Shown here piece after piece: positions 8,059-18,316 of a stretch of DNA of 64,000 nt. The stretch is from Alkalihalobacillus sp. YIM B00296 (GTDB taxonomy: Bacteria; Bacillota; Bacilli; Bacillales; Fictibacillaceae). The notes below the pieces were generated by a model, which saw only the letters and a program-made list of their open reading frames with translations, searched no databases and had not been told where the DNA came from. The stretch covers positions 1-64,000 of the forward strand of contig NZ_JAIBLJ010000010.1 of the NCBI RefSeq assembly GCF_020179385.1, given 5' to 3'. Within the stretch, counting starts at the first letter, position 1, and every line of letters begins with the position of its first letter. Made by a program: the position numbers and the translations under genes.

Positions 8059-9064
8059 GGATGATGCCCTCTTCGTAAATATTCCGGATGATTTCTTCAG
8101 TTGATGTCTCTAAAATTTTCAGGTCTAGTATTTGATGATTTGCGACGACTTCGCCAATGACTTGTGAAATGATGTCTTCATCATTCGTGACATTCGCTGT
8201 CCATGTGTTTTCATTTTCCCCCGGTTCCCAGACGACTAACTGCTGACAGGTGGAACGGATCAGTTCATCCCTTGTTTTTGGTGTTTTGAAATGGAACTGT
8301 ATCTGCTTCCCTTCTCCCCAGCTCGTTTTCAACTGACTGAGAGACCCATCATAAATGATTTTACCTTCATCTAACATGACCACCCGTTCACAGAGCGCTT
8401 CGATATCAGAAAGGTCGTGGGTCGTAAGCATGACAGTCGTGTTGTATTGCTTATTGAGCTCTTTCAAGAACTCACGGATCTTTAATTTGACAAGCACATC
8501 AAGACCGATTGTCGGTTCATCAAGGAATAGCAAAGGCGGGTTATGGATGAGTGCAGCTGCCAATTCACAACGCATCCGTTGTCCAAGAGAAAGTTTCCGT
8601 ACCGGCTTATCTAGCAAAGGCGCGATATCCAATGCCTCGATCACCATCGCCATATGGCTGTTGTAATCTTCTTCAGATACGTTGTACACCTTTTTAAGCA
8701 GGCGGAAGGATTCCTGTACAGCGATATCCCACCATAGCTGTGAACGCTGACCGAAAACGACACCAATGGTTTTGACGAACTTCTCTCGTTCCTTATGCGG
8801 ATTCATTCCGTTGATCAGAACTTCACCCGAAGTTGGAGTGAGAATGCCAGTAAGCATCTTGATCGTCGTCGACTTGCCTGCCCCATTCTCCCCGATATAA
8901 CCGATCATCTCCCCAGGTTTCACATCAAGCGAAATCGAATCGACCGCTCTGTGTATTTTATAATTTCTCGTCAAAAGGTCACGAAAAGCCCCTTTAAGGC
9001 CAGATCTACTTGAATATGATTTGAATTCTTTCGTCAGATTTTCAACATGTATCATCGAATTCAT
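8051..9064 (-). CDS. ABC transporter ATP-binding protein (COG4586-like)
   Basis: A 337-residue ATPase, longer than a minimal ABC domain because of a C-terminal regulatory extension. Walker A is GENGAGKSTT, the signature is LSLGQRMR, Walker B is LLFLDEPTIGLD, and the switch His is in TTHDLSD. The N-terminal AFRDLLTRNYKIHRAVD stretch is typical of the COG4586 branch. GGGGGA lies 6 nt before the ATG. It leads the operon with the two permeases downstream. The likely role is export or membrane-component transport. Confidence 0.9.
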   Translation of the reverse strand: MNSMIHVENLTKEFKSYSSRSGLKGAFRDLLTRNYKIHRAVDSISLDVKPGEMIGYIGENGAGKSTTIKMLTGILTPTSGEVLINGMNPHKEREKFVKTIGVVFGQRSQLWWDIAVQESFRLLKKVYNVSEEDYNSHMAMVIEALDIAPLLDKPVRKLSLGQRMRCELAAALIHNPPLLFLDEPTIGLDVLVKLKIREFLKELNKQYNTTVMLTTHDLSDIEALCERVVMLDEGKIIYDGSLSQLKTSWGEGKQIQFHFKTPKTRDELIRSTCQQLVVWEPGENENTWTANVTNDEDIISQVIGEVVANHQILDLKILETSTEEIIRNIYEEGIIHG

Positions 9065-9147
9065 AAATGTTCCCCCAATCTTACCCCACTAACAGTTTAT
9101 ACAACCTAAACAACAAAACACAACTGCATTGATTCATGATATAGTAG

Positions 9148-9262
9148 GCAGTGCCAGGCACCGAAGCAAACCCCTTGGTACCGTTGAGGTTCAATACGGT
9201 GCCTGGCACCATTTGAAAAGCTATACATACCAAGGGTTTACAAAAAGTGCCTGGCACTGATA
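9148..9262. repeat. GTGCCTGGCAC-type dispersed repeat, copy 1
   Basis: Three copies of a GTGCC(A/T)GGCAC motif (near 9151, 9200 and 9249) lie within 110 bp between the ABC exporter and gsaB, together with partly repeated CCTTGGTA/ACCAAGGG words. Related copies occur at 32536-32648, 35012-35075 and 45068-45108. Confidence 0.7.
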
Positions 9263-9304
9263 AATAATAAAATCGATCATAAAACATTTTTTAGGAGGGT
9301 TCTT

Positions 9305-10594
9305 ATGAATAGGGAGATTTCTGAGCGGTTGTATGCTGATGCTCTTGAGCATATTGTCGGCGGTGTGAATAGTCCTTCCCGGTCATATAAGGCAGTCGGC
9401 GGAGGTGCCCCTGTCTTCATGGAGAAAGCGAAAGGTGCTTACTTCTGGGATGTGGACGGCAACAAATACATTGATTATCTGGCAGCGTACGGTCCGATCA
9501 TCACCGGTCACGCTCACCCGCACATAACCAAGGCGATCACAAACGCTGCGGAAAACGGAGTCCTATATGGAACCCCGACCAGGCTTGAAAATCAATTCGC
9601 AAAAATGCTAAAAGAAGCGATTCCTTCTTTAGAAAAAGTCCGATTTGTCAATTCGGGAACAGAGGCAGTCATGACGACGATCCGAGTCGCGAGAGCATAC
9701 ACTGGCCGTGATAAAATCATCAAATTCGCAGGTTGTTACCATGGTCACTCTGATCTTGTCCTTGTTGCGGCTGGATCCGGCCCTTCAACACTCGGCACTC
9801 CAGATTCAGCAGGTGTCCCAAAGAGTATCGCGCAGGAAGTCATCACTGTCCCATTCAATGATATCGAAGCCTTTAAAGAAGCAATAGACAAATGGGGCCA
9901 TGAAGTTGCGGGTATTCTCGTTGAGCCGATTGTCGGGAACTTCGGCATTGTGGAGCCAAAGCCAGGATTTTTAGAAGCGGTGAACGAGATTGCTCATAAG
10001 GCAGGCTCTCTAGTCATCTATGATGAAGTCATCACAGCTTTCCGTTTTATTTATGGTGGCGCCCAAAACCTTCTGAATGTTGAACCTGACATGACTGCTC
10101 TTGGCAAAATCATCGGCGGAGGTCTGCCCATAGGCGCCTACGGTGGTAAAAAAGACATCATGGAAAAGGTCTCTCCTCTCGGTCCAGCTTATCAAGCTGG
10201 TACGATGGCTGGGAACCCTGCATCCATTTCAGCAGGGATTGCCTGTCTTGAGGTCCTTCAACAGGAAGGCGTCTACAAACACCTTGATTCACTTGGTGAA
10301 AAGCTTGAGACTGGTATAAGAAATCTTGCAAAACAATATGACATTCCTTTGTCTCTCAACCGTTTGAGAGGTGCACTCACGCTTTACTTCGGCTCAGAAA
10401 ATGAAGTGACGAATTATGAACAGGCTGAAAGAAGTGATGGAGAATTATTTGCGAAATTCTTCAAGCTTATGCTTGAGCAAGGGGTCAACCTCGCACCTTC
10501 AAAATATGAAGCCTGGTTCCTGACAACAGAACATACAGCCGAAGATATCGATGAAACATTAAATGCTGTTGAGCGAGCTTTCCAAAAACTTTAG
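9305..10594 (+). CDS. gsaB: Glutamate-1-semialdehyde 2,1-aminomutase (GsaB type)
   Basis: A 429-residue PLP enzyme that converts glutamate-1-semialdehyde to 5-aminolevulinate, the C5-pathway precursor of tetrapyrroles. Family features are [15 protein letters not shown] near the N-terminus, [34 protein letters not shown] and the PLP-lysine region [16 protein letters not shown]. Length is normal. TAGGAGGGT precedes the ATG. The synteny beside ygaE matches B. subtilis gsaB, the second paralogue of hemL, rather than the hem operon. It may support haem or cobalamin supply; regulation is not evident. Confidence 0.94.
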   Translation: MNREISERLYADALEHIVGGVNSPSRSYKAVGGGAPVFMEKAKGAYFWDVDGNKYIDYLAAYGPIITGHAHPHITKAITNAAENGVLYGTPTRLENQFAKMLKEAIPSLEKVRFVNSGTEAVMTTIRVARAYTGRDKIIKFAGCYHGHSDLVLVAAGSGPSTLGTPDSAGVPKSIAQEVITVPFNDIEAFKEAIDKWGHEVAGILVEPIVGNFGIVEPKPGFLEAVNEIAHKAGSLVIYDEVITAFRFIYGGAQNLLNVEPDMTALGKIIGGGLPIGAYGGKKDIMEKVSPLGPAYQAGTMAGNPASISAGIACLEVLQQEGVYKHLDSLGEKLETGIRNLAKQYDIPLSLNRLRGALTLYFGSENEVTNYEQAERSDGELFAKFFKLMLEQGVNLAPSKYEAWFLTTEHTAEDIDETLNAVERAFQKL

Positions 10595-10605
10595 AATAAA
10601 TCCCA

Positions 10606-10720
10606 AGGGACTGTCCCATAACAATGCAGACTACACACCAACATCTCACTTTGAACAGGGTTTTTCTTTAAACTTGTTAGGAACGGTGAGAGTCAGACAC
10701 TTATGAGACAGTCGCTCCCT
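10606..10720. repeat. Large imperfect palindrome downstream of gsaB
   Basis: AGGGACTGTCCCATAA (10606-10621) is matched in inverse by TTATGAGACAGTCGCTCCCT (10701-10720), with inner TCTCAC/GTGAGA pairing. This 115-bp fold-back has no open frame and could be a small palindromic element or an extended terminator. Confidence 0.5.
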
Positions 10721-10873
10721 ATCTCAAAATCCAACTAAAATCCCATGTATGGATACGAATATCCTGCATATCCATAAATTAGAAATCCACTTCTTTTCTT
10801 ATTGCTTTCTAAATGGTTTGGGTGTATAGTACGTTCATCATCATGATTAAAGAAAGGATTTTGATTAAAAACT

Positions 10874-11962
10874 ATGAAATTCGGTGCTCGTATTTTAAAA
10901 ACAGGAGTCGCGATTTCACTAGCATTATATATAACGCATTGGTTGAATCTCGAATCAGCGGCGTTTGCAGCTATTGCAGCCATGTTCGCCATCCAACCGA
11001 CCATTTATCGTTCTTACCAGACGATCGTTGAACAGGTACAAGCAAATTTAATTGGTGCTACACTTGCCATCATAGCTGTACAGACACTCGGGAATGAACC
11101 GATTGTCATCGGCCTTATCGGAGTATTGGTCATCGCAATCAATATCAAATTAAAAATCGAAAGTACGATTCCATTGGCAATCGTTACAGTCATCATCTTG
11201 ATGGTTAACCCTGGAGACGATTATCTCACTTTTGCAATCACGAGATTTTCAGTGATCATGATCGGCGTATTCTGTGCATTCTTAGTGAATCTCGTTTTTC
11301 TGCCTCCAAAATATGAAACGCGTCTGTATCATAAAAACGTCAAAAACATGGAGCAGATTTCACAGTGGATCCGTATTGCAACCCGAAATGATGCGGAGCG
11401 CAAAACCCTGAAAGAGGACCTGGTAAAAATCAATGAAAGCATGATCAAGGCGGATAATTACTACTTGATGTATAAAGAAGAAAGAAATTATTTCAAGGGA
11501 TCGGAATATACTAAGAATCGCAGACTCGTATTATTCCGGAATATGATTTCGACAACCTATAAAGCGTTAGCTATTCTAAAAAGTCTAGATCAACATGACC
11601 ATAAAATCTATCAAATGCCTGACACCATACAAGAATTGATACAAGACCAACTGGATCACTTGACGAATTACCATCAGAGAATTTTGATGAAGTACATTGG
11701 GAAGGTTCGTTACCAATCCCCAGATGATGTTGTAAATCGACTCGAAAACGATGAAAAAGAACTGACAGAGTATTTCATGAACCTTTATGATCATAAACAA
11801 GTGGAACGTGAGCAATGGATGAACGTTTTCCCGCTCATCGGTTTGATCATCGATTACAACCATCATTTGATCCATCTCGATAAATTGGTAGAAAGCTTCC
11901 AAACGTACCACACTTCTGAAAATGAAGTGAAAATTTCAGATACCTATCCTCAAGATGAATAG
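10874..11962 (+). CDS. ygaE: YgaE-type (UPF0421, aromatic acid exporter-like) membrane protein
   Basis: A 362-residue protein with an N-terminal membrane half (about residues 1-150, five or six helices including AFAAIAAMFAIQPTIYRSY) and a long helical, charged cytosolic C-terminal half. This is the architecture of UPF0421/ArAE_1 proteins, distantly related to FUSC aromatic-acid exporters. Synteny next to gsaB agrees with B. subtilis YgaE. The Shine-Dalgarno is weak and distant (AAAGGA about 14 nt upstream of the ATG). A strong terminator follows. Substrate not known. Confidence 0.87.
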   Translation: MKFGARILKTGVAISLALYITHWLNLESAAFAAIAAMFAIQPTIYRSYQTIVEQVQANLIGATLAIIAVQTLGNEPIVIGLIGVLVIAINIKLKIESTIPLAIVTVIILMVNPGDDYLTFAITRFSVIMIGVFCAFLVNLVFLPPKYETRLYHKNVKNMEQISQWIRIATRNDAERKTLKEDLVKINESMIKADNYYLMYKEERNYFKGSEYTKNRRLVLFRNMISTTYKALAILKSLDQHDHKIYQMPDTIQELIQDQLDHLTNYHQRILMKYIGKVRYQSPDDVVNRLENDEKELTEYFMNLYDHKQVEREQWMNVFPLIGLIIDYNHHLIHLDKLVESFQTYHTSENEVKISDTYPQDE

Positions 11963-11965
11963 CCA

Positions 11966-12003
11966 ACAAAGAGCCTGGAATCGCTCCAGGCTCTTTGTTT
12001 TTG
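11966..12003 (+). terminator. Strong terminator after ygaE
   Basis: A 14-bp perfect stem (ACAAAGAGCCTGGA / TCCAGGCTCTTTGT) with a 5-nt loop, ending in a T-run. It begins 4 nt after the ygaE stop. Confidence 0.95.
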
Positions 12004-12015
12004 CGCCGAAACATT

Positions 12016-12080
12016 TTAGCGGACACAAGAGACCTTATTTTAGATAAAACACCCTTTTTGTCACAGGTCACGGAACAGAT
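12016..12080. repeat. GGACAC-ACCTTATTT dispersed repeat, copy 1
   Basis: GCGGACACAAGAGACCTTATTT through ACAGATGTTTACTAAC resembles the element at 58627-58712, which begins GAGGACACCAAAGACCTTATTT and ends ATAGATGTCCTCTAATAAC. Here the terminal inverted repeat has decayed. Confidence 0.6.
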
Positions 12081-12104
12081 GTTTACTAACATTTTTTGTA
12101 ACAT

Positions 12105-12147
12105 AAAAACGCGAGTGGTCTCGTTAACGAAACCACCTGCGTTTTTA
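12105..12147. terminator. Terminator after the dipeptide transporter operon
   Basis: AAAAACGC-GAGTGGT pairs with ACCACCT-GCGTTTTT around a short loop. The minus-strand copy ends in a U-run 10 nt beyond the last dpp gene. Confidence 0.85.
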
Positions 12148-12158
12148 GTATGTGAATC

Positions 12159-13070
12159 TTAACTTTTCATTTTTGGATCAAGTGCATCACGAAGTCCATC
12201 ACCCATCAGGTTGAATCCAAGAACCGTAAGCATGATTGCGAGACCAGGGAAGATCATCGTCCACGGCGCATTTGTGATATAAGACCGTGAATCTGCAAGC
12301 ATAGTCCCCCATTCTGGTGTAGGTGCTTGTGCTCCTAATCCGAGGAAACCAAGTGCTGCTGTCTCAATGATTGCAGTGGCAATCAATAATGTACCCTGTA
12401 CGATGATTGGTGCCGTACTATTCGGCAGGATGTGATGGAACAATATCCTTGAATCCCTCATACCGACAGCTTTAGCAGCCGCAATATACTCTTCTTCCTT
12501 GATACTCAACACTTTTGAACGGACCAATCTTCCGAAATTCGGTACGTTGATGATGGCAATTGCTATCAAGGCATTCCTTAAGGAAGGGCCTAATACAGCA
12601 ACAATTGCGATCGCCAGCAAGATACTCGGAAAAGCAAGCATGATATCAAAGATTCTGGAGATGATGGTGTCAACCCATCTACCATAGTAACCAGCTATGA
12701 TTCCTAAAATGGACCCGACGATGATAGAACCTAATACAGCGAAAAAGCCTACTGTAAGTGAAATTCGGGCACCATAGATCGTCCTGCTTAGAATATCCCG
12801 ACCAAAATCATCTGTTCCAAACCAATATTGTGAAGAAGGTGCTTCGAGCTTTGCATAATTGTCTGATGAAAGCTTTTGTTCATTTGTTCCTTCAGGGGCG
12901 ATAATAGGCGCGAAAACTGCCATGATCACAAAGAAACTGACAAGGCCCAATCCTAAAAGCGCCATTTTGTTTTTGCGAAAGCTCTTCCAGGCATCTCTCC
13001 ATGGCGAAGCAGGCTTTTCTTCTTGCTGCCTTGGCTCTATTGGATTTTCGTTACGTGCAAGTTCCGCCAT
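12159..13070 (-). CDS. dppC: Peptide ABC transporter permease (DppC/OppC family)
   Basis: A 303-residue inner-membrane permease. A cytosolic N-terminal extension is followed by a helix (LGLGLVSFFVIMAVFAPII), then the binding-protein-dependent transport domain with about five more helices. The EAA loop region is EEEYIAAAKAVGMRDSRILFHHILPN. It partners the permease encoded at 13249 and the two ATPases at 16.1-18.0 kb. It is the last gene of the operon and is separated from dppB by a palindromic repeat element. The exact peptide substrate is not deducible. Confidence 0.92.
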   Translation of the reverse strand: MAELARNENPIEPRQQEEKPASPWRDAWKSFRKNKMALLGLGLVSFFVIMAVFAPIIAPEGTNEQKLSSDNYAKLEAPSSQYWFGTDDFGRDILSRTIYGARISLTVGFFAVLGSIIVGSILGIIAGYYGRWVDTIISRIFDIMLAFPSILLAIAIVAVLGPSLRNALIAIAIINVPNFGRLVRSKVLSIKEEEYIAAAKAVGMRDSRILFHHILPNSTAPIIVQGTLLIATAIIETAALGFLGLGAQAPTPEWGTMLADSRSYITNAPWTMIFPGLAIMLTVLGFNLMGDGLRDALDPKMKS

Positions 13071-13099
13071 AATGTTCTCTCCTTTTAAAATAATAAGCC

Positions 13100-13240
13100 T
13101 TCAAAAAGTCGGCGAGGTTAGAAACAAGAAGTTCGAGGCGCGATGGTTTTGAGGACCGGATCGTATTTATTCCATACGTGAGGACCGGTAAAACCAAGGA
13201 ACGAAGAAATTCGCCGTTTATCACTTGGTGACTTTTTGAC
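13100..13240. repeat. Palindromic repeat element, family A copy 2
   Basis: About 140 bp bounded by TTCAAAAAGTC and GACTTTTTGA, lying between dppB and dppC inside the operon. It contains a direct repeat GAGGACCGG and the shared right half ATTCGCCGTTTATCACTTGG. Both ends resemble the copies at 4471 and 50970. Confidence 0.7.
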
Positions 13241-13248
13241 TTCAGTTA

Positions 13249-14253
13249 TTATTGATATTTGATTCTAGGATCGATTGCCGCATATAAGAGATCCACTAGA
13301 AGATTAATCGTTACAAAAACTAAGGCAACGACAAGTATTCCAGATTGGATGACTGGGTAATCACGGAATCCGATTGCATCATAGATGTATCTTCCGATTC
13401 CAGGCCAACTGAAGATTGTTTCTGTAAGGATCGCTCCCCCTAACAATAGACCCATTTGTAGACCGATGACTGTTAAAACCGGGATGAATGCATTCTTCAA
13501 TGAGTGCTTATAAACAACCCAGAACATGCGAAGACCTTTTGCACGTGCTGTTCGGATATAGTCGGAACGCATGACTTCCAACATGCTTGAACGAGTCATC
13601 CTTGCAATGATCGCCATCGGGATTGTAGCTAATGCAACACCCGGCAGGATTAGATGTCTCAAAACCGTTTGCAATTGATCGAAACGCCCTTGAATGATCG
13701 TATCGATGATATACAGATTCGTTATGGAATCGACTGGATTCAATATACTTTCCCTGCCTGATGTCGGCAGTATTTCCCATTCGACAGCAAAAGCCCATTG
13801 CTCCATCAAACCAAGCCAGAAGATCGGCATGGACACTCCGATAAGCGCAAGCAGCATTGCAACATAATCAAACCAAGAGTTTTGGAACCATGCACTGATG
13901 ATCCCTGCGTTTACTCCGATCACTACAGCGATGATCATTGCAAATAGTGACAATTCCAACGTCGCTGCAAAATAAGGCCATATCTCTTCACTGATCGGTG
14001 CGTGGGTTCGGATCGAATTCCCTAAATCGCCAGTAAGGAGATCTTTCATATAAATAAAATATTGTGTATACCATGGCTCGTCCAAGCCTAAAGAACCTCG
14101 TAATTCAGCTACTGCTTCTTTGGAAGCTTGCTGACCAAGAATAATTTGAGCTGGGTCCCCAGGAATAGCACGGATCAGAAAGAACACGATAAGTGACATT
14201 CCGATAAGAACAGGGATCAGCATTAAGATTCGTCGTATTGTGTACGCAAACAC
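13249..14253 (-). CDS. dppB: Peptide ABC transporter permease (DppB/OppB family)
   Basis: A 334-residue permease with the usual first helix (YTIRRILMLIPVLIGMSLIVFFLIR) and the family GDPAQIILGQQAS motif after it. The EAA loop is YIRTARAKGLRMFWVVYKHSLKN, and the C-terminus DLLYAAIDPRIKYQ is typical. It follows the binding-protein gene by about 200 bp containing a terminator-like hairpin, so the permease genes may be expressed at a lower level than the binding protein. Confidence 0.93.
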   Translation of the reverse strand: MFAYTIRRILMLIPVLIGMSLIVFFLIRAIPGDPAQIILGQQASKEAVAELRGSLGLDEPWYTQYFIYMKDLLTGDLGNSIRTHAPISEEIWPYFAATLELSLFAMIIAVVIGVNAGIISAWFQNSWFDYVAMLLALIGVSMPIFWLGLMEQWAFAVEWEILPTSGRESILNPVDSITNLYIIDTIIQGRFDQLQTVLRHLILPGVALATIPMAIIARMTRSSMLEVMRSDYIRTARAKGLRMFWVVYKHSLKNAFIPVLTVIGLQMGLLLGGAILTETIFSWPGIGRYIYDAIGFRDYPVIQSGILVVALVFVTINLLVDLLYAAIDPRIKYQ

Positions 14254-14414
14254 TTTTCTATCACCTCTTCAGCATACTGGCTTAATTTCGTAGGATCATA
14301 GCTGCTTATTCACTGGATAAGCCAGTGCTATGTAAACCGGTTTAAATATAATACCTGTTTGCGAACAAGATAAATTAATTAAAAATCCGGTTCACAGAAT
14401 TCAAAATTTTTTTC

Positions 14415-14446
14415 TAAAAGAAAAGGGGAGCGCTACACTCCCCCAT
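14415..14446 (-). terminator. Internal terminator between binding-protein and permease genes
   Basis: On the minus strand GGGGGAG...CTCCCC is followed by TTTTCTTTT. It lies directly after the dppE stop and before dppB, so it likely sets a higher level of binding protein than permease. Confidence 0.75.
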
Positions 14447-14449
14447 CTC

Positions 14450-16051
14450 TTATTCGCTTAAATAAACGTTTGTCAACTTGTCAGAACCAGTTGGGTGTGG
14501 CTTGAATCCTTCAACATTCTTAAGTCCTGCAAGTGCTGGCTCAGAGTGTACAAGCGGTACCCAAGGAGCTTCTTCATGAAGGATGACTTGAGCTTCTTTA
14601 TAAAGCTCTGCACGCTTGTCTTCTTCAGGTGTTGATTGTGCTTCAATTAAAATATCGTGCAACTCATCGTTTGCGAAACGAGAGTAGTTGTTAGAACCGA
14701 TCGTATCTTTATCAAGTAACGTGTAAAGGAAGTTATCCGCGTCACCGTTGTCCCCTGTCCATCCTAATAGGAACATAGGAGCTTCACCTTTTTGAGTCTT
14801 TTCAAGGTAAGTACCCCACTCGAATGATACGATTTCAGCCTCTACCCCGATTTTAGCGAAGTTTGCAGCAATTGCCTCTGCAGCTTTCTTACCATCTGGC
14901 ATATAAGGACGTGGTACTGGCATAGCCCATAATTCAGTTTTGAATCCATCTTCATATCCCGCTTCAGCTAGTAATTCTTTTGCCTTTTCCAAGTCGAATG
15001 GATAAGGATCGATTTCATCATTAAAGCCATTGATGACTGGAGGCATCGGGTTCTTAGCTGGCTCAGCTTGTCCTTCATAGAATGCTTTGATCAATGCATC
15101 CTTATCTACTGCATGGTTCAATGCTTGACGTACCTTCTTGTCATTGAATGGTTCCATTTCAGTGTTGAACCCTAAGTATCCAACGTTCATTGATGGACGG
15201 AAGAATGGTTTCAATTCATCTGCCTGTTCAATTTCAGCAACATCACTTGGATTGACACCATCGATCAAGTGTACTTCACCAGTTTTCAATGCATTCAGAC
15301 GGTTTGAGTTATCCGGAATTGCACGGAAAATGACTTTATCAAGCTTTGGAAGCCCCTCTTTAAAGTAGTCTTCGTTCTTTTCTAATGTAATACGGTTATT
15401 ACGCTTCCAATCGACAAATTTGAAAGGACCAGTACCTACTGGTTGTGTTTCAAGGTTGTCGAATTCACTAGGAGCACCGATTGAGAACGGTGTCATAGCT
15501 AAGTTCTTCAAGAATGGTGCTTGTGGACGGTTCAATGTGAATACAACCGTGTTCTCGTCTTTAGCTTCTACACTTTTGATAACGTGTCCTTCATCACCTT
15601 TAAATCCACCAAACATCGATGCATAGTAAGCGAACTTACCAGCATCTCCACTGTTCATCCAACGCTCGAAATTTTTCACTACTGCTTCTGCATTGAAATC
15701 ATCACCATTGTGGAACTTGACTCCCTCACGGAGTTTGAACGTATAAGTGAGACCATCATTAGATACGTCCCATTCTTCAGCAAGTGAAGGATTTATTTCT
15801 GTGTCTTGCTCTCCATATTCTACTAATGTGTCATAAACATTTTTGATGACTTTGAATGATTCACCATCAGTTACAGTCGCAGGGTCTAATCCTACAGAGT
15901 CCCCACCACGTCCGAAAATCAATGTTTGTTCTTTCTCGCTGTCTCCACTTCCATTATCCCCGTCGGATCCAGAATCAGAGTTACATCCTGCCAGAGCTAC
16001 TGACACGATCATAATGATGGCTAGTGCCCATAGGTAACCTTTCTTCATCAA
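14450..16051 (-). CDS. dppE: Peptide-binding lipoprotein (DppE/DppA family, SBP_bac_5)
   Basis: A 533-residue solute-binding protein. The signal peptide ends in a lipobox (VALAGC, Cys22), giving a membrane-anchored extracellular lipoprotein, followed by a low-complexity Ser/Gly/Asp linker. The SBP_bac_5 fold is recognised from GGDSVGLDPATVTDGESF, LREGVKFHNGDDFNAEAV and VRQALNHAVDKDALI. It delivers peptides (dipeptides or glutathione-like substrates are usual) to the permeases downstream. It is third in the operon after two ATPase genes. Confidence 0.93.
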   Translation of the reverse strand: MMKKGYLWALAIIMIVSVALAGCNSDSGSDGDNGSGDSEKEQTLIFGRGGDSVGLDPATVTDGESFKVIKNVYDTLVEYGEQDTEINPSLAEEWDVSNDGLTYTFKLREGVKFHNGDDFNAEAVVKNFERWMNSGDAGKFAYYASMFGGFKGDEGHVIKSVEAKDENTVVFTLNRPQAPFLKNLAMTPFSIGAPSEFDNLETQPVGTGPFKFVDWKRNNRITLEKNEDYFKEGLPKLDKVIFRAIPDNSNRLNALKTGEVHLIDGVNPSDVAEIEQADELKPFFRPSMNVGYLGFNTEMEPFNDKKVRQALNHAVDKDALIKAFYEGQAEPAKNPMPPVINGFNDEIDPYPFDLEKAKELLAEAGYEDGFKTELWAMPVPRPYMPDGKKAAEAIAANFAKIGVEAEIVSFEWGTYLEKTQKGEAPMFLLGWTGDNGDADNFLYTLLDKDTIGSNNYSRFANDELHDILIEAQSTPEEDKRAELYKEAQVILHEEAPWVPLVHSEPALAGLKNVEGFKPHPTGSDKLTNVYLSE

Positions 16052-16074
16052 GTACTCCCCCTTAAATGTTGTTT

Positions 16075-17061
16075 TTATATGGACTTGCCATCCTCATAGA
16101 GGTGACAAGCTACATAATGATTTTCTTCAACCTCTTGGAACTTTGGAACAACCTTATTACAGACATCCATCACTTTTGGACATCTTGTGTGGAATGGACA
16201 TCCGGATGGCGGGTTGGATGGACTCGGCACATCCCCCTGCAGCATGACTCGCTCTTTTTTATGATCCACATCCGGTATCGGTACCGCTGACAATAATGCC
16301 TGTGTATATGGGTGCAGCGGTTTTTCATACAGCTTTTCACTATCTGCTAATTCGGCGATTTTCCCTAAATACATCACTCCTACTCTGTCACTGATATGAC
16401 GGACGACACCAAGGTCATGAGCTATGAAAACATATGTCAGGTCAAATTCTTTTTGTAAATCTTGAAGCAGATTAAGTACTTGGGCTTGGACGGATACATC
16501 CAATGCAGATACAGGCTCATCCGCTATGATCAGCTTCGGTTTCACGGCAAGTGCTCTTGCAATACCAATCCGTTGACGTTGCCCACCACTGAATTGGTGA
16601 GGATACCGTTTTGCATGGTAACTACTCAACCCTACTGTTTCGAGTAATTCAACGACACGCTTTTTACGTTTTTTGCTGTCCTTTTCTATACCGTGGACGA
16701 GCATCGGTTCCTCAATGATTTTTTCAACTGTATGACGCGGATTTAGTGAAGCATATGGATCCTGGAACACCATTTGCATATCCCGGCGGATCTTTCGCAT
16801 TTCCCCGCTTGAAAGCTTTGTCAGTTCTTTTCCGTTGAAACGAACTTCACCTTCCGTTGGTTCTAAAAGCTTTAACAGCATTCGTCCGGTTGTGGATTTA
16901 CCACACCCGCTCTCCCCGACTAATCCGAGCGTTTCCCCTTCATTGACTGAAAAAGATACCCCGTCTACTGCTTTTACTGATCCGATTTGTTTTCCGAACA
17001 CGCCGCCGGTGATCGGAAAATGCTTTTTCAAATTTTGGACTTCTAATAATGGCTGTGACAT
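16075..17061 (-). CDS. dppF: Peptide ABC transporter ATPase (DppF/OppF family)
   Basis: A 328-residue ATPase with Walker [12 protein letters not shown], signature FSGGQRQR, Walker [13 protein letters not shown] and the H-loop FIAHDLG. The C-terminal oligopeptide-transporter domain has the cysteine-rich [14 protein letters not shown] pattern, which in relatives can bind an Fe-S cluster. It pairs with the DppD ATPase encoded 11 bp upstream. Confidence 0.94.
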   Translation of the reverse strand: MSQPLLEVQNLKKHFPITGGVFGKQIGSVKAVDGVSFSVNEGETLGLVGESGCGKSTTGRMLLKLLEPTEGEVRFNGKELTKLSSGEMRKIRRDMQMVFQDPYASLNPRHTVEKIIEEPMLVHGIEKDSKKRKKRVVELLETVGLSSYHAKRYPHQFSGGQRQRIGIARALAVKPKLIIADEPVSALDVSVQAQVLNLLQDLQKEFDLTYVFIAHDLGVVRHISDRVGVMYLGKIAELADSEKLYEKPLHPYTQALLSAVPIPDVDHKKERVMLQGDVPSPSNPPSGCPFHTRCPKVMDVCNKVVPKFQEVEENHYVACHLYEDGKSI

Positions 17062-17072
17062 TTTTCGACCTC

Positions 17073-18053
17073 CTACCTGTCATGGAGCCAGCAACGTACG
17101 CGGCTTCCATCCTCTTGTTCTTCTAATTGCGGTGTATCGGTAATACAGCGGTCGAAAGCATGCTCACAACGTGGTGCAAATGGGCAACCCTGTGTAATCG
17201 ATCCAGGTTTTGGCACCGTTCCTGGAATGGAGTACAAGCGATCTTTCTTCTGTCGCATATCGGGAACTGATTGTATCAGTCCTACCGTATATGGATGTTT
17301 CGGCTTTTTGAAGATCGTCTGTACATCTGACTCTTCAATGACTTTACCGGCGTACATGACGACGATTCGTTCACATATTTCAGCAACGACACCAAGGTCA
17401 TGCGTGATCATGATGATCGATGTATCTGTTTCTTTATTCAAACGTTTCATTAAATCGAGAATCTGAGCTTGAATCGTAACATCTAATGCAGTTGTTGGCT
17501 CGTCCGCAATCAGCACCTCAGGCTCACAAACCATGGCCATTGCAATCATGACCCTTTGTCTCATACCTCCGGAAAGCTGATGCGGATAACTGTCCATCAA
17601 TTCTTCTGCCCGTGGAAGCCCTACCAATTTCATGATTTCTACTGCACGATTCCACGCCTTCTTCTTATTCCATGAATTATGTAGCCGGATCGCTTCGATC
17701 AGCTGATTCCCGATTCTATATACTGGATTCAATGATGTCATCGGTTCCTGGAAGATCATCGCGATATCATTCCCACGAATTTGTCTCATCCGTCTATCTG
17801 TAGCTTTTGTTAAATCTTCCCCTTTGTAAAGGATCTCCCCACCTACTATTTTTCCTGGAGGAGAAGGAACAAGCCCCATTACTGAGAGTGATGTTACGCT
17901 TTTACCGCAACCTGACTCTCCGACAATACCAAGGACTTCGCCACGCTTGACATGGAAATCGACATTATCCACAGCGGGCACTTCACCATCATCAGTGAAA
18001 AAATAGGTCTTTAACCCCTTAACGTCCAGTACTGGAGCATCCATCCACCCCAC
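17073..18053 (-). CDS. dppD: Peptide ABC transporter ATPase (DppD/OppD family)
   Basis: A 326-residue ATPase and the first gene of the importer operon. It has Walker A GESGCGKS, signature LSGGMRQR, Walker [12 protein letters not shown] and H-loop MITHDLG. The C-terminal domain has [15 protein letters not shown] sigma-A promoter is visible about 75 nt upstream of the ATG. Gene order DFEBC, ATPases first, differs from the B. subtilis dppABCDE order. Confidence 0.94.
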   Translation of the reverse strand: MGWMDAPVLDVKGLKTYFFTDDGEVPAVDNVDFHVKRGEVLGIVGESGCGKSVTSLSVMGLVPSPPGKIVGGEILYKGEDLTKATDRRMRQIRGNDIAMIFQEPMTSLNPVYRIGNQLIEAIRLHNSWNKKKAWNRAVEIMKLVGLPRAEELMDSYPHQLSGGMRQRVMIAMAMVCEPEVLIADEPTTALDVTIQAQILDLMKRLNKETDTSIIMITHDLGVVAEICERIVVMYAGKVIEESDVQTIFKKPKHPYTVGLIQSVPDMRQKKDRLYSIPGTVPKPGSITQGCPFAPRCEHAFDRCITDTPQLEEQEDGSRVRCWLHDR

Positions 18054-18125
18054 CTCTCTTTCTGTCTCTGAATCATGATGTTTAAAAGTTTACAAAACTG
18101 TTACGTTTCTGAACGTTTGTTCATA

Positions 18126-18154
18126 ATTATGACATCACTACACTTGTTTGACAA
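18126..18154 (-). promoter_or_regulatory. Sigma-A promoter of the dipeptide transporter operon
   Basis: Minus strand TTGTCA (18154-18149), 17-nt spacer, CATAAT (18131-18126). Just downstream is the palindrome TGAAC-GTTT-GTTCA (about 18110-18123), a possible operator. The 280-bp gap to ygaD otherwise holds only AT-rich sequence and the ygaD terminator. Confidence 0.65.
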
Positions 18155-18287
18155 CACGAAAAATTTTGAAAAATGAAAATATATGTCTGATGCACTATTG
18201 TATACCGAGCGAAAAATCATTCTTTTTACCTGTTTTTCTTTGGATTTAACACCTAAATGCCTATTTTAGACAAAATTTTCATCCATT

Positions 18288-18316
18288 AAAAAAGGTTGAT
18301 AAGTAAATATCAACCT
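18288..18316 (-). terminator. Terminator after ygaD
   Basis: On the minus strand GGTTGATA...ATCAACC is followed by TTTTTTT, 20 nt beyond the ygaD stop. Confidence 0.85.
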
